Shown here piece by piece: positions 34,641 through 47,641 of a stretch of 64,000 bases of DNA (its first letter is position 1; the number at the start of each line of letters is the position of its first letter). The notes beneath the pieces are model-generated. The model did not search any database. It was given only the letters and a program-made list of their open reading frames with translations, and was not told the DNA's origin. Where the stretch lies: positions 3,835,001-3,899,000 of the forward strand of contig NC_081822.1 of NCBI RefSeq assembly GCF_030704535.1. The letters are read 5' to 3'. The translations under genes were made by a program, and so were the position numbers. Source of the stretch: Vitis vinifera. Taxonomy: Eukaryota; Streptophyta; Magnoliopsida; Vitales; Vitaceae.

Positions 34641-37600
34641 TCCAGTAAACCCTAATTCTAACAACTGAAACCCTGGCTTCTACCAATCAAAGACTAGCAG
34701 GCAACACAACCTTAATAATAAGAAACACGAAACAAAAAACCAAGAAAGGAGGAAAAAAGAAAAGAAAAGGGGAAATAGAAACAACTTTTTGAATGCTACA
34801 GTCAACCGTTAACGTCGTCATGTTTCCACTAATAATAAATAAATAAAGAAAATAAGAGTATGGTTCAGGAAAAAATGCGCACCAGGTCACTCACTAGTCA
34901 CTACCTCCGCTTAACCTACGCCACTGCTGTCGTCACGCTTAACCACTTCGCTGACTTCATTTTTCTGCCTCCTTCGAGTATCTTGAAACCACAATCATTT
35001 ATCTCCGCTTGTATTTTTTTATTTATTTTTATCTTAAATCTTAACGCAATTGTAACGTAAAATATATAAAAATTCATCCACTTATTTTTATTTTATTTTA
35101 AAAATAAAATAAAATAACCCTAAATATCACTTCTTATAAAAAAAAGACAAATTTAAAAAAATTAGATTTAATCTCGAAGTCAAATTATTTATCAAAAAAG
35201 TACAATAATAAATGGTAATTATAACACTCCTTAAGTCATAAAGTAAACTTTATTAATTAAGATAATTATAATAATTAATTCATTAATATATGGATACTAA
35301 ACAAATCAAACATATTCAGTAATATAAAAGAGAAAGGTATCTTATTAGCATACTAAACACTTTCATAAAATAAAATAATTAATTTACAAATAGTATTCGT
35401 GTACGGTCCATACATAATATGTCATCTAGACCTCAAGGGCTAGATAGAACGATCGATTGTGTCTCTCCATCTAACCCACCCAAGATACAAATGACTTTAT
35501 TTTCTAAACAAATGATGTTTCAGATAGATGGTTCAAACATACTCCTCTAATGTTTATGTTAATAATTGTCTTAAGCAAGTAAAGGGTGTTTGCAGAAAGA
35601 AGACAACATACATTTCTTGGATTTTGCATGGTTATTTGTGTTTGTTCAAATGTAACGCATTTTCAAACATCTTAATAATACTTTAATTACGTTTTATTAT
35701 GCGATATTATGGTATTGAATGTCAATGTATAACAATTGTCTTGCCCTGATGATTAATCAACAATGAAATGTTTTCTCGTAATGACTACATTTATAATAGA
35801 GCTTACGTGGTGCACAATTTGCACTTTGAAGGTGAGTAAATGCTTGAAGGTCAATCGGAGGTCAATCTTGTTGTTTTCATTTAAGATCGCTCATCTACAT
35901 CCTAAATTTAGGATAGACCAATCATACGATCTTAGGGCCTTTTTGACATACGGTCACAAGCATGAATGGTTGTTGGACACCTTGCTGAGACATCCCACAA
36001 GTAGTAATTTCATAATATACACAACATGTTTTACCCAAAATCAGAAGGTAAAAAGATAATAATATAGCATTTAAATAAAGTAAGGCAAATTAATCATAAA
36101 AATTAAACACGTTGATAAGGAGATAAGATTACCTAGTAGCTTTCATAGTAACAACATCTACCACAACCATGTTTTATTTATATATATATTTAAAAAAAAG
36201 TGGAAAATTAAAGAAAATTAAAGGGTAGTACAAAGCAGTTGGGAGCCAGGGATGGTACTTGGTAGTGCAGGTAAAATTGAAGAAGGGTTTGTCAGAGTAG
36301 AGGGAAAAGTCCGTGTCGTCTCTGCCCTCCACATGCTTGCTTGGAATGAATTGTGGATATGCTTAAATCTCAATTCGACTTCCTTTTTTATTATTTTATT
36401 TTCACTTTATTGCCTTTGCGTGTGGGTAACTCGCGCCACGCTATGCACGCGTGTAAGCAGAGGGTGAAATGAAACTCCAAGATCTCACCCCTTATCACCA
36501 ACACATCAAAATTCCTTCACTTTCTCTGCATTCTCCACACTTTTTCATCTCTTCCTACCTGTAAAGAAAACTTAGAAAATTTGTGGATTATGTGAAATTT
36601 TGCGACTCCGACTTGAGAAAGAAAGGAAGGAGGAAAAAGAAAAAATAGTGGGTGGTGGTGAGCGTGTGATTTGGGCTTCATCATTTGAAAATATTGGCAT
36701 GCTTTTTTCGTACATGATCACCACTTGGAAATTATGGAATTTTGATCGAAAACAATGACGCTATACAATGATTCCAACTAAGATTTCCCGACACCAATGG
36801 CGTTATAATTGCCCCCAAAATGAGTAGACTAATATTTCACTACTGCCTTTTAACATACGACTGCTTGGGTCATGTTAAGCCAAATTGGCCCAAGGTGAAA
36901 AGATGTGATTCAGGAATCTGTGTGTGTGCGCAAAAATAGAATCTTTATGTAGATGGAAAAGATACCCACCATCATAAAACAGGTTATATAAGAGGAGAGT
37001 TTGGCTTTTGCTTTAAAGCTTTCAAGTGGGGCATTTGGAATCTTTCACCTCAATTTTTTTATATCGAGTTAATGGCATAATCTTTCCTAACTCCCATCAC
37101 TCACAGAATCTGAGCAGTTTCTTTATTGCTCATCATCCAACTCCCCATTCAAGAGATAAACTTTTAAAATGGTAAAATGAATCTTATTAGAACGCGGTTG
37201 ATAAAAAGGCGTTTTGTCCCGACACACTTTTCTAGTTTCAGATGGTGTGTGATCAAGTATTTGGCCTTAGATTTCACAAAGTACACGCAAAGTGCACTAA
37301 AGAAAATTAGATAAGATCATACACATTGATCAGGTCCCATGTCGTGTGAAATAATTGAGCTGAAGAGAGAGGTGGTCATCCAAGAAGTTCACAGGGGGGT
37401 ACTGTGGAAAAAGCCTTCAAAATATTTACGGTTTGTGTCCATGCTAATATGCTATATGCATTCCAAGTACTTTACTTTAACTGGCTTTCCTGGGGTGGGA
37501 AAAAAGGAGAGGGCTTTGCTTGCATGGAAAGAACTCTTTTTAACTCCAGGGATGATCCCATCCCACCGCCACTAGAGGCCACGGCAAGGTGAGCTCGCCA

Positions 37601-39700
37601 AGGTCTTGACGTGATGATTCTGTTAAGTGAATATAGACAGATAATATGTATATAGAAATAGCAGTTTTGAGTAGTTGAGTGGTAGTAGGACAGTGTAGGG
37701 ATCTAGAGATGCATTATTCGAGGAAGTGATGGTGCAAATGAGGAATGTGAAGTCTGGTGTAATCAATGTTTGGTTGATTTCTGATGGACATATCATTTTT
37801 CTCTTTATCATATTCTTGGGTCGTGTATTCATGTACATATTCTAGTTGGGTAATCTTTTTTTTATATGATTATGCCGAGTTTGGTGGTGACGGAGAAGGA
37901 AACGTTAGGAGCCATTCAAATCAACCTGCTTTTGTTCCCATACGTGGGAGTGGCCTAAGGTGCACTCTAAAGTGGGTAATCCACTTAGTAGAGTCTCAAT
38001 TTGGGGGTCCCAAAGGTGGCTTTGGGATGTGATTCCATACAACATTTGCAATCAAACATGGGTGGAATTAAATATCCTCTCACTACCCTTCTGGGAGATT
38101 AATTTGCTAAAGGAGAAGACGAATTTCAAAACTGGCGGCCAAAGTGGCCTTTTCAGAGCAATGAGTTGCTGTTCTTTATTCTTGGAGAGACCCAACTTCA
38201 AAGCTGACCGCTCCAAAGGGAAGGATCGATATTTCCACTGAAATGTCACTCTCAACAACCCCAATAGCCCAATACTCTGCGCTCCCACAGAGGAGGGGGT
38301 GCCATCAAGGCTTCAATTTCACCTTTGTGGCTCACTATTCATGATTGCAAAATCTATGAGCTTCTTCCGCTTACTCACTCATGCAATCTGATTACCCCAC
38401 GTCTCCAAAAAGGGCAAGGCAACCACTTTTCTGGGTCACCTTCGTGGACCTTTAATGCCACTAAGTATACCAAACTTAATTCAATCCTTAAATAGTAAGC
38501 AATTTGTATCTTTTATATTATTTTTTGAATTAAATTTATTTATAAAATTATTATAAAGCCGTATTAATCCATTATACCCGAAGACCCAAAAGGAAGGTTG
38601 GGCTCCAAGATTGATCAGGGCCAACTTCATAATTCAGTGGGCTCTCAGAAAGAGATATTTTATAAGACTGGGCTGGGATGGGCTTAAACCCTAAGCCCAT
38701 GAACGAGCCCATCCAGCTGCACAACTTGTGATAACTCAACCTAGTGACCACGTGGATATCATTATTATATTTTCAGAACTGAAAAAAAAAATAGAATTAT
38801 TATTAGTAATTTTCATTAACTTATATTTTTTTTAAAAAAATTACTTTAATTTAATTTTTTTAAATTAGTTAAACTATATTTTATACATAAGTTAGCAAGA
38901 TTATTGGTACAACTCAATCTAATTCAAATATAATTACTAAAGGATTTAATTAATCATATAATAAACATTTGTATTTATATCATTGCATTGGTTGTATTAA
39001 TCATGTAATAAAGAATTATACAAGTATAATTGCATAGATTGCACCAGGATCATAAGAGTGCATAGAGTTTTTGGAAAATAACCACGTGTAGTATTAAAAA
39101 AATAAAAACACTTAAGAATCCATTTGATAATGATTTTAAGAAGCATTAACACTTGAAATTTTTTATTATTTAAGTATTAAAAAAATTAGAAATATTTCAT
39201 AAAATGACTGTCTCACATACTTTTTATTTTAAGATATGTTTGATAGTAATCATAGGAAATATAACCAACGTTTCTAATATTTTTAATATTTGAAATTTTT
39301 TATTTTTGTAATATTAAAAAAATTAGAAACGTTTTTTAAAATCAACTTCAAACTTATTTTTAATAGGTGATCTTCCTAAAAATATTTTTAAAGAAAACAT
39401 TTAACCATTAAAAATACTTTGAATAAAGATAATGTGAAACATAATTTAAATCTATTACTTTGTGATTTTTTGGAGATGCTTTAGGTGATTTTGTTGAGAT
39501 GAATTGTCCCGGTTATATTTGTTTCTTCTGTTTCCTTTTCTTACTCGGAAGTCCTATTTTCCCTGTGAGTTCTATGTGTGAGTTTTGAGCCGTTATCTCT
39601 ATATTTGAGGGTGGGAGACTAATTCAAATATATTTACTAAAGGAGTTACATAATTTATATATGGTAGTAGTTATCTAACTTATCTTAGAAACAACTACAT
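34641..39700. other. Long intergenic region
   Basis: About 5 kb with no supported gene. AT-rich stretches (35040-35400, 38480-39470) alternate with more balanced ones (36240-38460). There is a TATATAAG at about 36987 without a convincing transcript downstream, and a perfect CCACGTGG palindrome (G-box/ABRE-like) at 38748-38755. Open frames up to about 98 codons have no domains. No conserved miRNA mature sequence was spotted. Confidence 0.5.
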
Positions 39701-40260
39701 TTGTACTGTGTGGGGGGTGGGGAGGGGGAGAGAGAGAGAGAGGTCAAAAGTCAACCTCCAAAACCGGATTCTGATGCTATTTCAGGTATGGAGAGATTTT
39801 ACTCGCGAGTCATACAAGAAGAAACGACCGCGTCAAACTCTCTCTACCTCTCGGGTCTTCATATATATATATATATATATATACTCCGGTTCCCCAGATC
39901 ACTCCCTCGACTGTTTTGTCCATCCTTGTTGGCTTCTTGTTCCTCCCCATCTCTTGTTCTCTCCTTTCCTATCATTCTCAGTCTCCCATGGCCATGAGTT
40001 CTCTCTTCTCGTTTCCTCTTACATGTTCCTTCTCTCTTCACATACATAGCTAACACAATTTTATTCACATGATTTGAACCAGTACTAGCACTTTTTCTTT
40101 ACTGATATTTGGTGCTTGTTTTCTGGAATTTCATTTTCAGTGTCACGTGTTGAACTGAAACCTTCGTCTTTGCTGTGACTCTACTGTTTGACTTGTCCTT
40201 GGAAGCTGTTTGCCTGGAAATTGTTTATGACAATTGACGGGAGTTTAGCTTGTCTGGTGA
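39701..40260 (+). promoter_or_regulatory. Promoter and 5' leader of the ABI5-like gene
   Basis: Contains a GA-rich run (39728-39741), an (AT)n tract at 39861-39883 and a CT-rich leader-like stretch (39895-40040). TCACGTGT with a CACGTG core at 40144-40149 is a G-box/ABRE, the site bound by ABI5/AREB factors themselves, so autoregulation is possible. Confidence 0.5.
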
Positions 40261-43200
40261 ATGGACTTGAGAAGAATGGCGTCTGCAAACAGATCTCAGC
40301 AGTCAAAGTTTCCACAAGGGTATCTCTACCATCTGATCTTTAATGAGCTTCAGACCCAGTTGGGAAATGTGGGCAAACCTTTAAGTAGTATGTATTTGGA
40401 TGAGTTACTGAAACATGTGATATCTGCTGAAAAGGGCCAGTACTTCATGCAAAACCCTGCTGCTTCTTCCTCCTCTTCTTCTTCATCACCCGCTTCCTTG
40501 TTTCTTGGGAATTTCAATTTGAATGGGGTTCTGGATAAGAAAACAGTTGAAGAGGTCTGGGAGGAAATCCTTCATCACCAGCATCTCAGTGGTGCAGATA
40601 ATGGACCAATCCAGCACCTTTCGACACTGGGCGAAACAACTCTTGAGGAGTTTCTAGTGCGCGCAGGTGTGATTAGTTTAGGGAATCAGAATGGTAGTAC
40701 TGCAAACGCTCAGCCATTCATGACGATGGATCCAATGGCAGTGGTGCCTCAACAGCCAGCTGATTGGTTTCAGCTTCCGGTGGAAGCTGCTCAGCAGCAG
40801 CAACCAGGAGTGTTGGACTCAAGTTTCCATGTTTCTGAATCAGTTTTCGAGGGTCCAGCCATTGAGATTGGTTACTCTAAGAACCAAATGGCTATGTCAA
40901 CGGCAGTACCGGCAGTGACAACATCATCTCCAAACTCCCCGGTTGCTGTTGAAAGGAAGCGCTGGTTTTCAGATGAGATGATGAAGACCATTGAGAGGAG
41001 GCAGAAGAGGATGATCAAGAACCGTGAGTCGGCTGCTAGGTCAAGGGCAAGGAAGCAGGTCATTCAATATTGTTTGTTCTAGTTTGCTGAACAACAAATT
41101 TTATCTGCTTCAGTTGCAAAATAAAACACTACTTTTTCTTTACCTTTTTCTTCTTCTTTTCTTGTTTTCCTTTGTGGGTGTTACAGGCTTATACCAATCA
41201 CTTGGAGCATGAAGTCCATCAGTTGAAGAAAGAGAACGACTTGCTCATAAGGCTAAAGGTACCATACCTCCAACCTAAACAGATTCGCTTTAGGAAATTC
41301 CCGGTTTGAGTTTGACAAACTACACCTATCACATTATGGCTTTCTATTTGTAATGGAAAGTGTTCTCTATGGGATTGAGAGGTTGTTTGGTGAATGTTTG
41401 GTTTCACTTTAAATAAATAAATAAATAAAATTAGAATTTTATATAAAAATAATTTATTAATTTATTTTCTTTTTCTTATTTTTTTTTTTTCAAAATTTTC
41501 TACTAACCAAACACAACCTCAACCTAATCATTTACTCACATATAATGATATCGTAATAGATGTCATTGTTCACACTTTTGACTACCGGATTCAAATTAAA
41601 TGCATGGATAAAACCCTTTAATATTAGTATTGAGATATCTTTAATTTATATTTGGTTGTTTGGATATAACATGAAATAGGATAAGAGAAATAATAGCATA
41701 TTATATCATCTGTTTTATTTTATTTTTTATTGATAATATGATAAGATAAGTGGCGTTTATATCTTTTATACATATGATATATTAATCTTAAACTAAAAGG
41801 GTATTTGGTAAAACTTAATATTTATTACTAGATTAAGTTGACTTAATGTTAAATTGTTCTTATTAACTTAAAATTTATTACTTATTTTTTACTTTAAGAA
41901 TTAAGGTTATTAGGTAAAATTAATTTAAAATGTATTTTAAATCATCAAATTAACATATTTGTACTTGTTAATTTTAACTAATATTTATATTTTCACTAAT
42001 CTTAAGTAATAAATTTATTTATTAAACATTCATATTCAAGATATTGTAAATACATAAGATAATTAAAAATATATTTATTGTGGAAGATGGGTTGTGAATG
42101 TAGAGTTATAGTTGTAAAATATACTTTCGTTAAAACATGTAAATGAAGTAGGAGATATTTGAAATTAAGAATAAAATAACTATTTTGATTTAATACTTAA
42201 AGTTTTTTATTTATTTAAGTTGTAAATTATTTTACCATATATACTTAACCTATTTAATGACTTAAATTAAGTCATTAAGTTAACTTATCAAACACCCCTC
42301 TAAAATATAGAATATACATATCTCATATATCATAAACTTATGTGTTTTTTTTATCAATTTTATTTATATTTATATTACTTGTTTTGTAAATTTTTATTTA
42401 TTTAAATTATGCATAAAATATGTCATAAAGTAATAATAATTGTAAAAAAGGCTAATAAATTAAACAAAACACATAAAAGAGAGAGTGAATTGGGTTTTAA
42501 ATTTTTTTTGGAAAACACTCTTAATGAAACAAATAAATAACTCAAAGATTGTAAAGAGATAAAGACAGAGAGATGTATACTCGGTTTTATAGTAGTTTGG
42601 TAAATCCCATCTATGTCCACTTCTCCTCAAACTCCTTTCGAGTATTGGTTCCACTAAATCAAAGCTTCTAAAGCAAGCTTTCAAACTGTTACACTTGGAT
42701 TTATTGGCTCCAATGGGCACCTACAAGTCTCTTCAAGTTCAACATCAACTTGAAGCTACTAATCACTCAAACTTTCACAAGTGTATAGAGGTTTAATCTC
42801 ACTCAACCTAGCATGATAAACCTTTGAATACAAAAGAAGGTAGGATGAACAATTTGGTGCACTAAAAGTAGTTTGTAAGTAATCAATGCACAAAGAGCTA
42901 AGAGCTTTAAATAAAAGAAAATGGTAGTTAAATAATTCAATGCTAATGTTCTCTTATTAATAAATCATACAAACTATCAATCTATAGGTTTTCAACCTCA
43001 AACATCTTTTTCTACAAAAATAAGCCTCAATCAATCAAGTTCTGGTTCAATCGATTGACTAACCGTAGGTGACCCCCCCGGTCAAACCTTCCTTTTTCTT
43101 CCCAAAAGTTTTATGACACTTAGGCAACACCTTTTAAGAACTTTATAAGAAAATTTGGAATCACTTTGGCAAAAGTTTTTTAAGTTGACTTAGTTTCAAA

Positions 43201-43470
43201 TAAAAATATGAATAATAAAAGCTCAATTTTATAAAATCCAAGTATACAAGAATGCATGAAAAAAATTTATAACCTAGGTGCACCCAAATGGTTTATCTTA
43301 CGGCGGTTATCTTAGTCTTAAAAGGTTTTTACACATTCAAACCTTCATGTTCATTGTATTTTTTTAACCGAAACATGAAACTTTACCAGGAATTGCAGAT
43401 GCGGTGGTCTTTGAATCCAACACCGGGGCCCAAATACCAACTGCGGCGTACCAGCTCGTGTCTGTTCTAG
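40261..43470 (+). CDS. Group A bZIP transcription factor, ABI5-like / AREB3-DPBF type
   Basis: Three exons: 40261-41058, 41187-41258, 43390-43470, giving 316 aa; an in-frame ATG at 40276 is an alternative start. Group A bZIPs mediate abscisic acid responses through ABRE (ACGTG) sites. Conserved region C1 is recognisable as QGYLYHLIFNELQTQLG but degenerate; C2 is KKTVEEVWEEI and C3 is TLGETTLEEFLVRAGV. The basic region RRQKRMIKNRESAARSRARK ends at about residue 266 and a zipper follows (AYTNHLEHEVHQLKKENDLL). The C-terminus QLRRTSSCLF is the C4 phosphosite motif. The exon pattern and the short link after the zipper match AREB3/DPBF3. The usual RQGS phosphorylation motif of C1 is PQGY here. Intron 2 (2.1 kb) holds transposon-like sequence. 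Confidence 0.88.
41379..41520. mobile_element. Small putative MITE
   Basis: GAGGTTGTTTGG near 41379 and CCAAACACAACCTC near 41520 form imperfect inverted ends around an AT-rich core of about 140 bases. No target duplication could be fixed. Confidence 0.4.
41798..42299. mobile_element. Putative MITE, ~500 bp
   Basis: The AT-rich segment starts AGGGTATTTGGTAAAACTTAA and ends TTAACTTATCAAACACCCCT, imperfect inverted repeats of about 20 bases. CTAAAA occurs on both sides but overlaps the ends, so the duplication is uncertain. It is inside intron 2 of the ABI5-like gene. Confidence 0.55.
42440..42900. mobile_element. Possible LTR-like fossil fragment
   Basis: The stretch containing TTTTATAGTAGTTTGGTAAA and TATGTCCACTTCTCCTCAAAC resembles a motif common in plant LTR-type repeats. 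It is partial and old; neither ends nor internal parts were identified. Confidence 0.3.
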
Positions 43471-43610
43471 CGCTTGCTTCTCATTTTGCATATAAACTTT
43501 TGCTCCATTTTTGAGTTTTTCCTTCCATGTCTTCAAGTATGTCTTCTTCAAGGTTGGACAGAACTGTAAATTTGCCACCCTTATATTCTTTTCAGAAAAG
43601 TAAAGAAATA

Positions 43611-43635
43611 AGAATAATAATAATAATAATAATAA
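43611..43635. repeat. (AAT)n microsatellite
   Basis: About eight AAT/ATA units just after the ABI5-like gene. Confidence 0.85.
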
Positions 43636-44480
43636 CATTTTTGCCAAATTCAGGCAATGATTGCTTGTCCATATCCTAGTGGCAGCGTGCATCATCGGTG
43701 ATTGCCTAGACACAGGTTCAATAAGATGTTTGATATGTGGACTGTTAAAGGGTTCTTGGGCTTGGGTAACCAAGAAACTCGCCCAGAAGGTTATGGGCCT
43801 GATCCAACATTGGTATCATGAATGTAAGAATCTCACAGGCCCATATAGATATGGGTGCAGCATTAAACTTTGAGCAACCAAAGTGAAACAGAGGAGAGTG
43901 GGACTCTGGGAGGGAGGGGGAGAAGCACCTAACAACAGTAGAAACAGAATACATATGCGAAAAGGGGGGGGTGGTGGTGGGGGCCAAGCAGGAATCATAT
44001 TGAGGAGTGCAGTCAAAAGGTGTGTTTGGAACAAATGCTTTGTTTAATTCTATCCTTCCACCTGCCACCCTGCTTTTCCCTCTGATTTTCTTTGCTGCCA
44101 ACCGGAAAGCCCCGGTCATACCTCAATGCCTTGCATGACAAAATTCATCCATCACAAAGTCCACCTTTTTGAATAGTTTCTACAAAAAAACAACATTTTA
44201 TCTTTGATTATCCAACTGATGGAGTTCTCCCGTACAAGACTATTGACTTTTTGAACTCTACAGACAAATGGTGAATTTACAGGGAAAAAAAACCAAGAGG
44301 TAAATTGGTGGGGGGGTTAAAAAATAATGGAAGGTGCGTGGGCTAAGAAGGGCCCAAGGCCCAAGAATAGAATCCGATTCCACACCCATAACAAAGAAAC
44401 CAAAGGTGAGTGGTGACTCGAACTTTTGTGTGCTCCACAAACTCAAGTGAGTGAGGGAGCGAGTGAGGAGTGTAGTAACT
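43636..44480. other. Intergenic spacer
   Basis: Between the ABI5-like stop and the leader of the acidic-protein gene. Minus-strand frames at 43745-44119 and 43351-43773 overlap each other, carry no domain and are not supported. It probably holds the ABI5-like 3' end and the promoter of the next gene. Confidence 0.45.
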
Positions 44481-45085
44481 AACTACCCGTGCTCTGTCCA
44501 TTGGGCCTCGTACCTCTTCTCTCTCTCTCATATCTTCCCTCTCTCACTGCCTCCGTCTGCCAACTGTACCATCATTCATCAACGGCTCTCCTTGAAAGTG
44601 AGCCCTCACCCTCACCCTTGCCTCTCCTCGCTTTACACCACACTACCCTCAGATCTGCGTACGTCCATTCTCACCTACGACCTCTCCTTCTTCTTCTCTC
44701 TTTCCAACTTTTCATTTTCTTCTGCTTTCTCCCTCTGCTCGCACCTTATTTTTCTGGTCAGGTAAAAACTCTCACTCTCAAGCTTTCATCGTCGCTTGTC
44801 TCCTCATCTTCTGGAAGAAAAACATCCCATTTTTTTTTTCCTTTTTCGGCTTCTCTTTTTATTTTTTTCTTTTTTTTTTCTTAAGCAAATATTTTGGATA
44901 CTTCTTCGTGTAGATCTGACAAAGCATATATTATATTTTTCTCCATTTTCCGTCTAGACTCTCTCAGTTCAACTCTCTTTTTTTTTTTTTTTCCTTTTTT
45001 GTTTAATTTCCAATTTTTGGGCCAAACGAGGAACAGATCTAAGGTCAATCATGATGTTTTCTATTCGCAGGTCGAGTCCGTACAA
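44481..45085 (+). promoter_or_regulatory. Spliced CT-rich 5' leader of the acidic-protein gene
   Basis: A CT-rich exon ends at 44761 (CTGGTCAG|GTAAAA). An intron follows to 45070 (TTCTATTCGCAG), then 15 leader bases before the ATG at 45086. Plus-strand open frames across the CT-rich exon encode only Leu/Ser-rich low-complexity sequence and are not taken as coding. Confidence 0.6.
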
Positions 45086-47641
45086 ATGGAGATCAAATTG
45101 AGTCTGGTTGAGGCGATGGTCAACCCGGGTTTGTTAACGTGCGCTCGAGAAGCCCTCGCTACTTTGCTGACCTATGCTTTGGTATAAACTATAAAAATCT
45201 TTGCTTTTGGTTCTAGTCCTTTTTTATTGCTCGTCTCTCTGACCAAACTCCGTTAAACATCCGTATTCAGTATTGGGCAAATAAAATTGTGAGCGTGTGG
45301 GTTTTTGCTAACTTACGCAGGTGGTGTAGTTTTGCCGTTCTTGAAAAGATGACGTAAATGTGTTTTTGTACTTATTCGAGGGTCCTCGTTGGTCCATGGT
45401 GGGCCCGCTCTCAATATCATAAATATCTCACTTTGGTTGCAAATAAAACCAAAAGTAAAATAACGTAGGAATTGAAAAGTCAAGGTCCAATGAACAAATT
45501 TAAAGATTATCTTTGTTCCTTTATATTTTGTTTTTTCCCATGTCTTATTATTATTATTATTAGTTTTTCTGGTGGTTATTTATTGCCGGGAGATAAGATT
45601 CCAATATTTGATGCTCTCTTGAAGATGCTTATCTAATGGTGCATTTTTGCACCCTTGGGCGTTGGAAAAGCTTTGTTTGGGTGCGCATTAATCTGGCTCT
45701 ATCTGACGCCAGGATGGGTGGTCCCTCCTAAAAAGGAAAAGAAATAGAGAGAGTCATCTGTCTATATGTTTGAAGATAGGTAGTCAAATTATTGAGAAGA
45801 TGTGGGAGTTGATGACGACTGACATGAATGTCGGACATCGAAATCCATGGTTGGCTGGAAATCCATTCCCCAATCCAAAAACAAAAAAACCGAACAGTAG
45901 AGTTTCCCTGCACCAGTACGAGAATCTTATTCCCATATTGCGCTGCATAATATCTGCTAGAGTTGTGGGCTTTGATAGGCTGCAATGAGTTCGGAATTGC
46001 AGGTAGGACAAAGAGGTGAGTAGAAACGGACTAAGACTAGAGAAAAGCTTGCCGATTATAGAATGATATTGTTCTTTAATGAGCTTTCTAGCTCTTCTTC
46101 AGACTAAACTTTAGCATTTGGGACCAAGTGAAACTAGAGCATATTTCTTCGAGTGTGGGTTTTGGAGCATGATCACCATGCAATACAAAAAGGGACTCAT
46201 GTCTAATTCAAAAGAAACTTAGTATTCTTTTCAAATAATTAGCTGTGATCAGCGGGAGCACATCGGGGTATCACTATAGATAGCTTCAAGGGATAACTAC
46301 AAAAGGGCCACGGTTAACTCAGCTTACAGGTGGTTGGGCACCCAAGTAGCTCAGTTGCTGGGAGTCAAGTTTTCCTTGAATTTGATCCAAAACATTCACA
46401 GAAATGGGAAGGATTTCCTAGTTTGATGATCAGTCTATTAACTGGCCCCTGCACACTCTACACTGCCTCAATTTCTTCTATTTTGTTTTGTGACGAGTAC
46501 TATAATTTGATATATTAGAAGAGGATGGTATGATATTAATTAGGGTGCATATAGTGTTCAATATAATGGCGCATTTGCATTTGCAATTTGCTTCTTGTAA
46601 CCTAAAAATGGTTTAGCTGTTGAATGCAGTAAGAGAACAGTGAAATTAACTGATAAATTATCATAACACTGAAATTTGACTTGAAAATTAATCTCTCAAA
46701 GCTCAATTCAACTCAATAAAGCTTTAACCCAAGAATCTATGGTTGACTATGTAAGCCTTTTGCAACACTATTCCATATGGGCTACTTATCACAATATTAA
46801 TAAACTGTAGACTATTTTTTAACATTGAAATAAATGATACAAATGCTAAGCTTATGTGTTTATATGTATAGAGGATAAATCAATGTGTTGATAGATGAAC
46901 TGTTGGCCTAGGAATTTGGTTATTTTAGACTTTTGTCTTTTTCCCTAACGATGGCTTGTACACATTTGATCTGTTTTGTGGTTCAAATTGTTAGCATTGC
47001 ATACTTTAATAGATCATTGGTTCATGATCTTGTTAAATTGTTTTCCAGACCTGCTTGGTCTTATCCAGTCACTAATGGAAGTCTAATGAAAACGTCTGAT
47101 TGTACCATCTTTCATCTTACACTGTCTTGCTTTTCGACTCTGAAATTTCTTCTGCAACCAATAGTTTCAGGTTCCTTTTGGGCTGTTAACAAATAATAAA
47201 ACCAAACCTAAAGGAGATTATCACAGAGAAAGCCAATCCAAGCTGGTTGATGCTGAGGCAGGAGATGGAGATGAAGGTAACAACAATGATGATGATGGAG
47301 ATGGTGGCTTTGGAGAAGGTGAAGAGGAGCTATCTTCCGAAGAGGGAGAGGGCTATGGCAAAAATCCCACCAGCAACAATGGCAATTCCAAGAAAGGGAC
47401 TGGAGAAGGGGCTGGTGGCGCAGGAGAAGAGAATGGAGAAGATGACGAGGAAGAAGATGGTGATGACCATAATGAGGATGATGACAATGATGACGATGAT
47501 GACAACAACAATGAAGAAGACAATGAGGATGAAGGTGGAGACGAGGAAGAGGAAGAAATTCTAGAGGAAGAGAAGCCAGAGGAGGATGAAGAGGATGAAG
47601 AAGAAGAAGCCCTCCAGCCTCCAAAGAAGAGGAAGAAGTGA
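45086..47641 (+). CDS. Small highly acidic protein with C-terminal nuclear localisation signal
   Basis: Two exons, 45086-45181 and 47171-47641, joined in phase 0 by a GT-AG intron, give 188 aa. Residues 1 to about 42 are mostly uncharged and helical (MEIKLSLVEAMVNPG, then AREALATLLTYAL joined to VPFGLLTNN). From about residue 60 the chain is dominated by Asp, Glu and Gly, with long acidic runs and a few Lys. It ends LQPPKKRKK, a basic nuclear signal right before the stop. The family is not recognised by name; such proteins are often labelled after spermine-binding or VHS3-like acidic tails, which is composition only. An acidic histone- or basic-protein-binding role in the nucleus is a guess. 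Exon 2 has no ATG in its coding frame, so an ORF scan would miss it. Extra exons in the 2-kb intron cannot be excluded. Confidence 0.72.

Noticed and set aside
37470-37600. Possible miRNA-like foldback (GGTGGGA with TCCCACC)
   Set aside because: Only seven paired bases around a large unpaired loop, and no known mature miRNA sequence.
43351-44119. Minus-strand frames of 140 and 124 codons
   Set aside because: One is antisense to the last ABI5-like exon; the other has no domain and a Pro run from a G-rich tract.
44451-44884. Plus-strand frames of 104 and 131 codons
   Set aside because: CT-rich 5' leader giving Leu/Ser/Pro/Phe low complexity; a good donor splice site cuts through them.
47208-47624. 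138-codon minus-strand frame rich in His and Leu, and a Met/Lys-rich plus frame at 47247-47564
   Set aside because: Both are shadows of the Asp/Glu-rich exon of the acidic protein gene.
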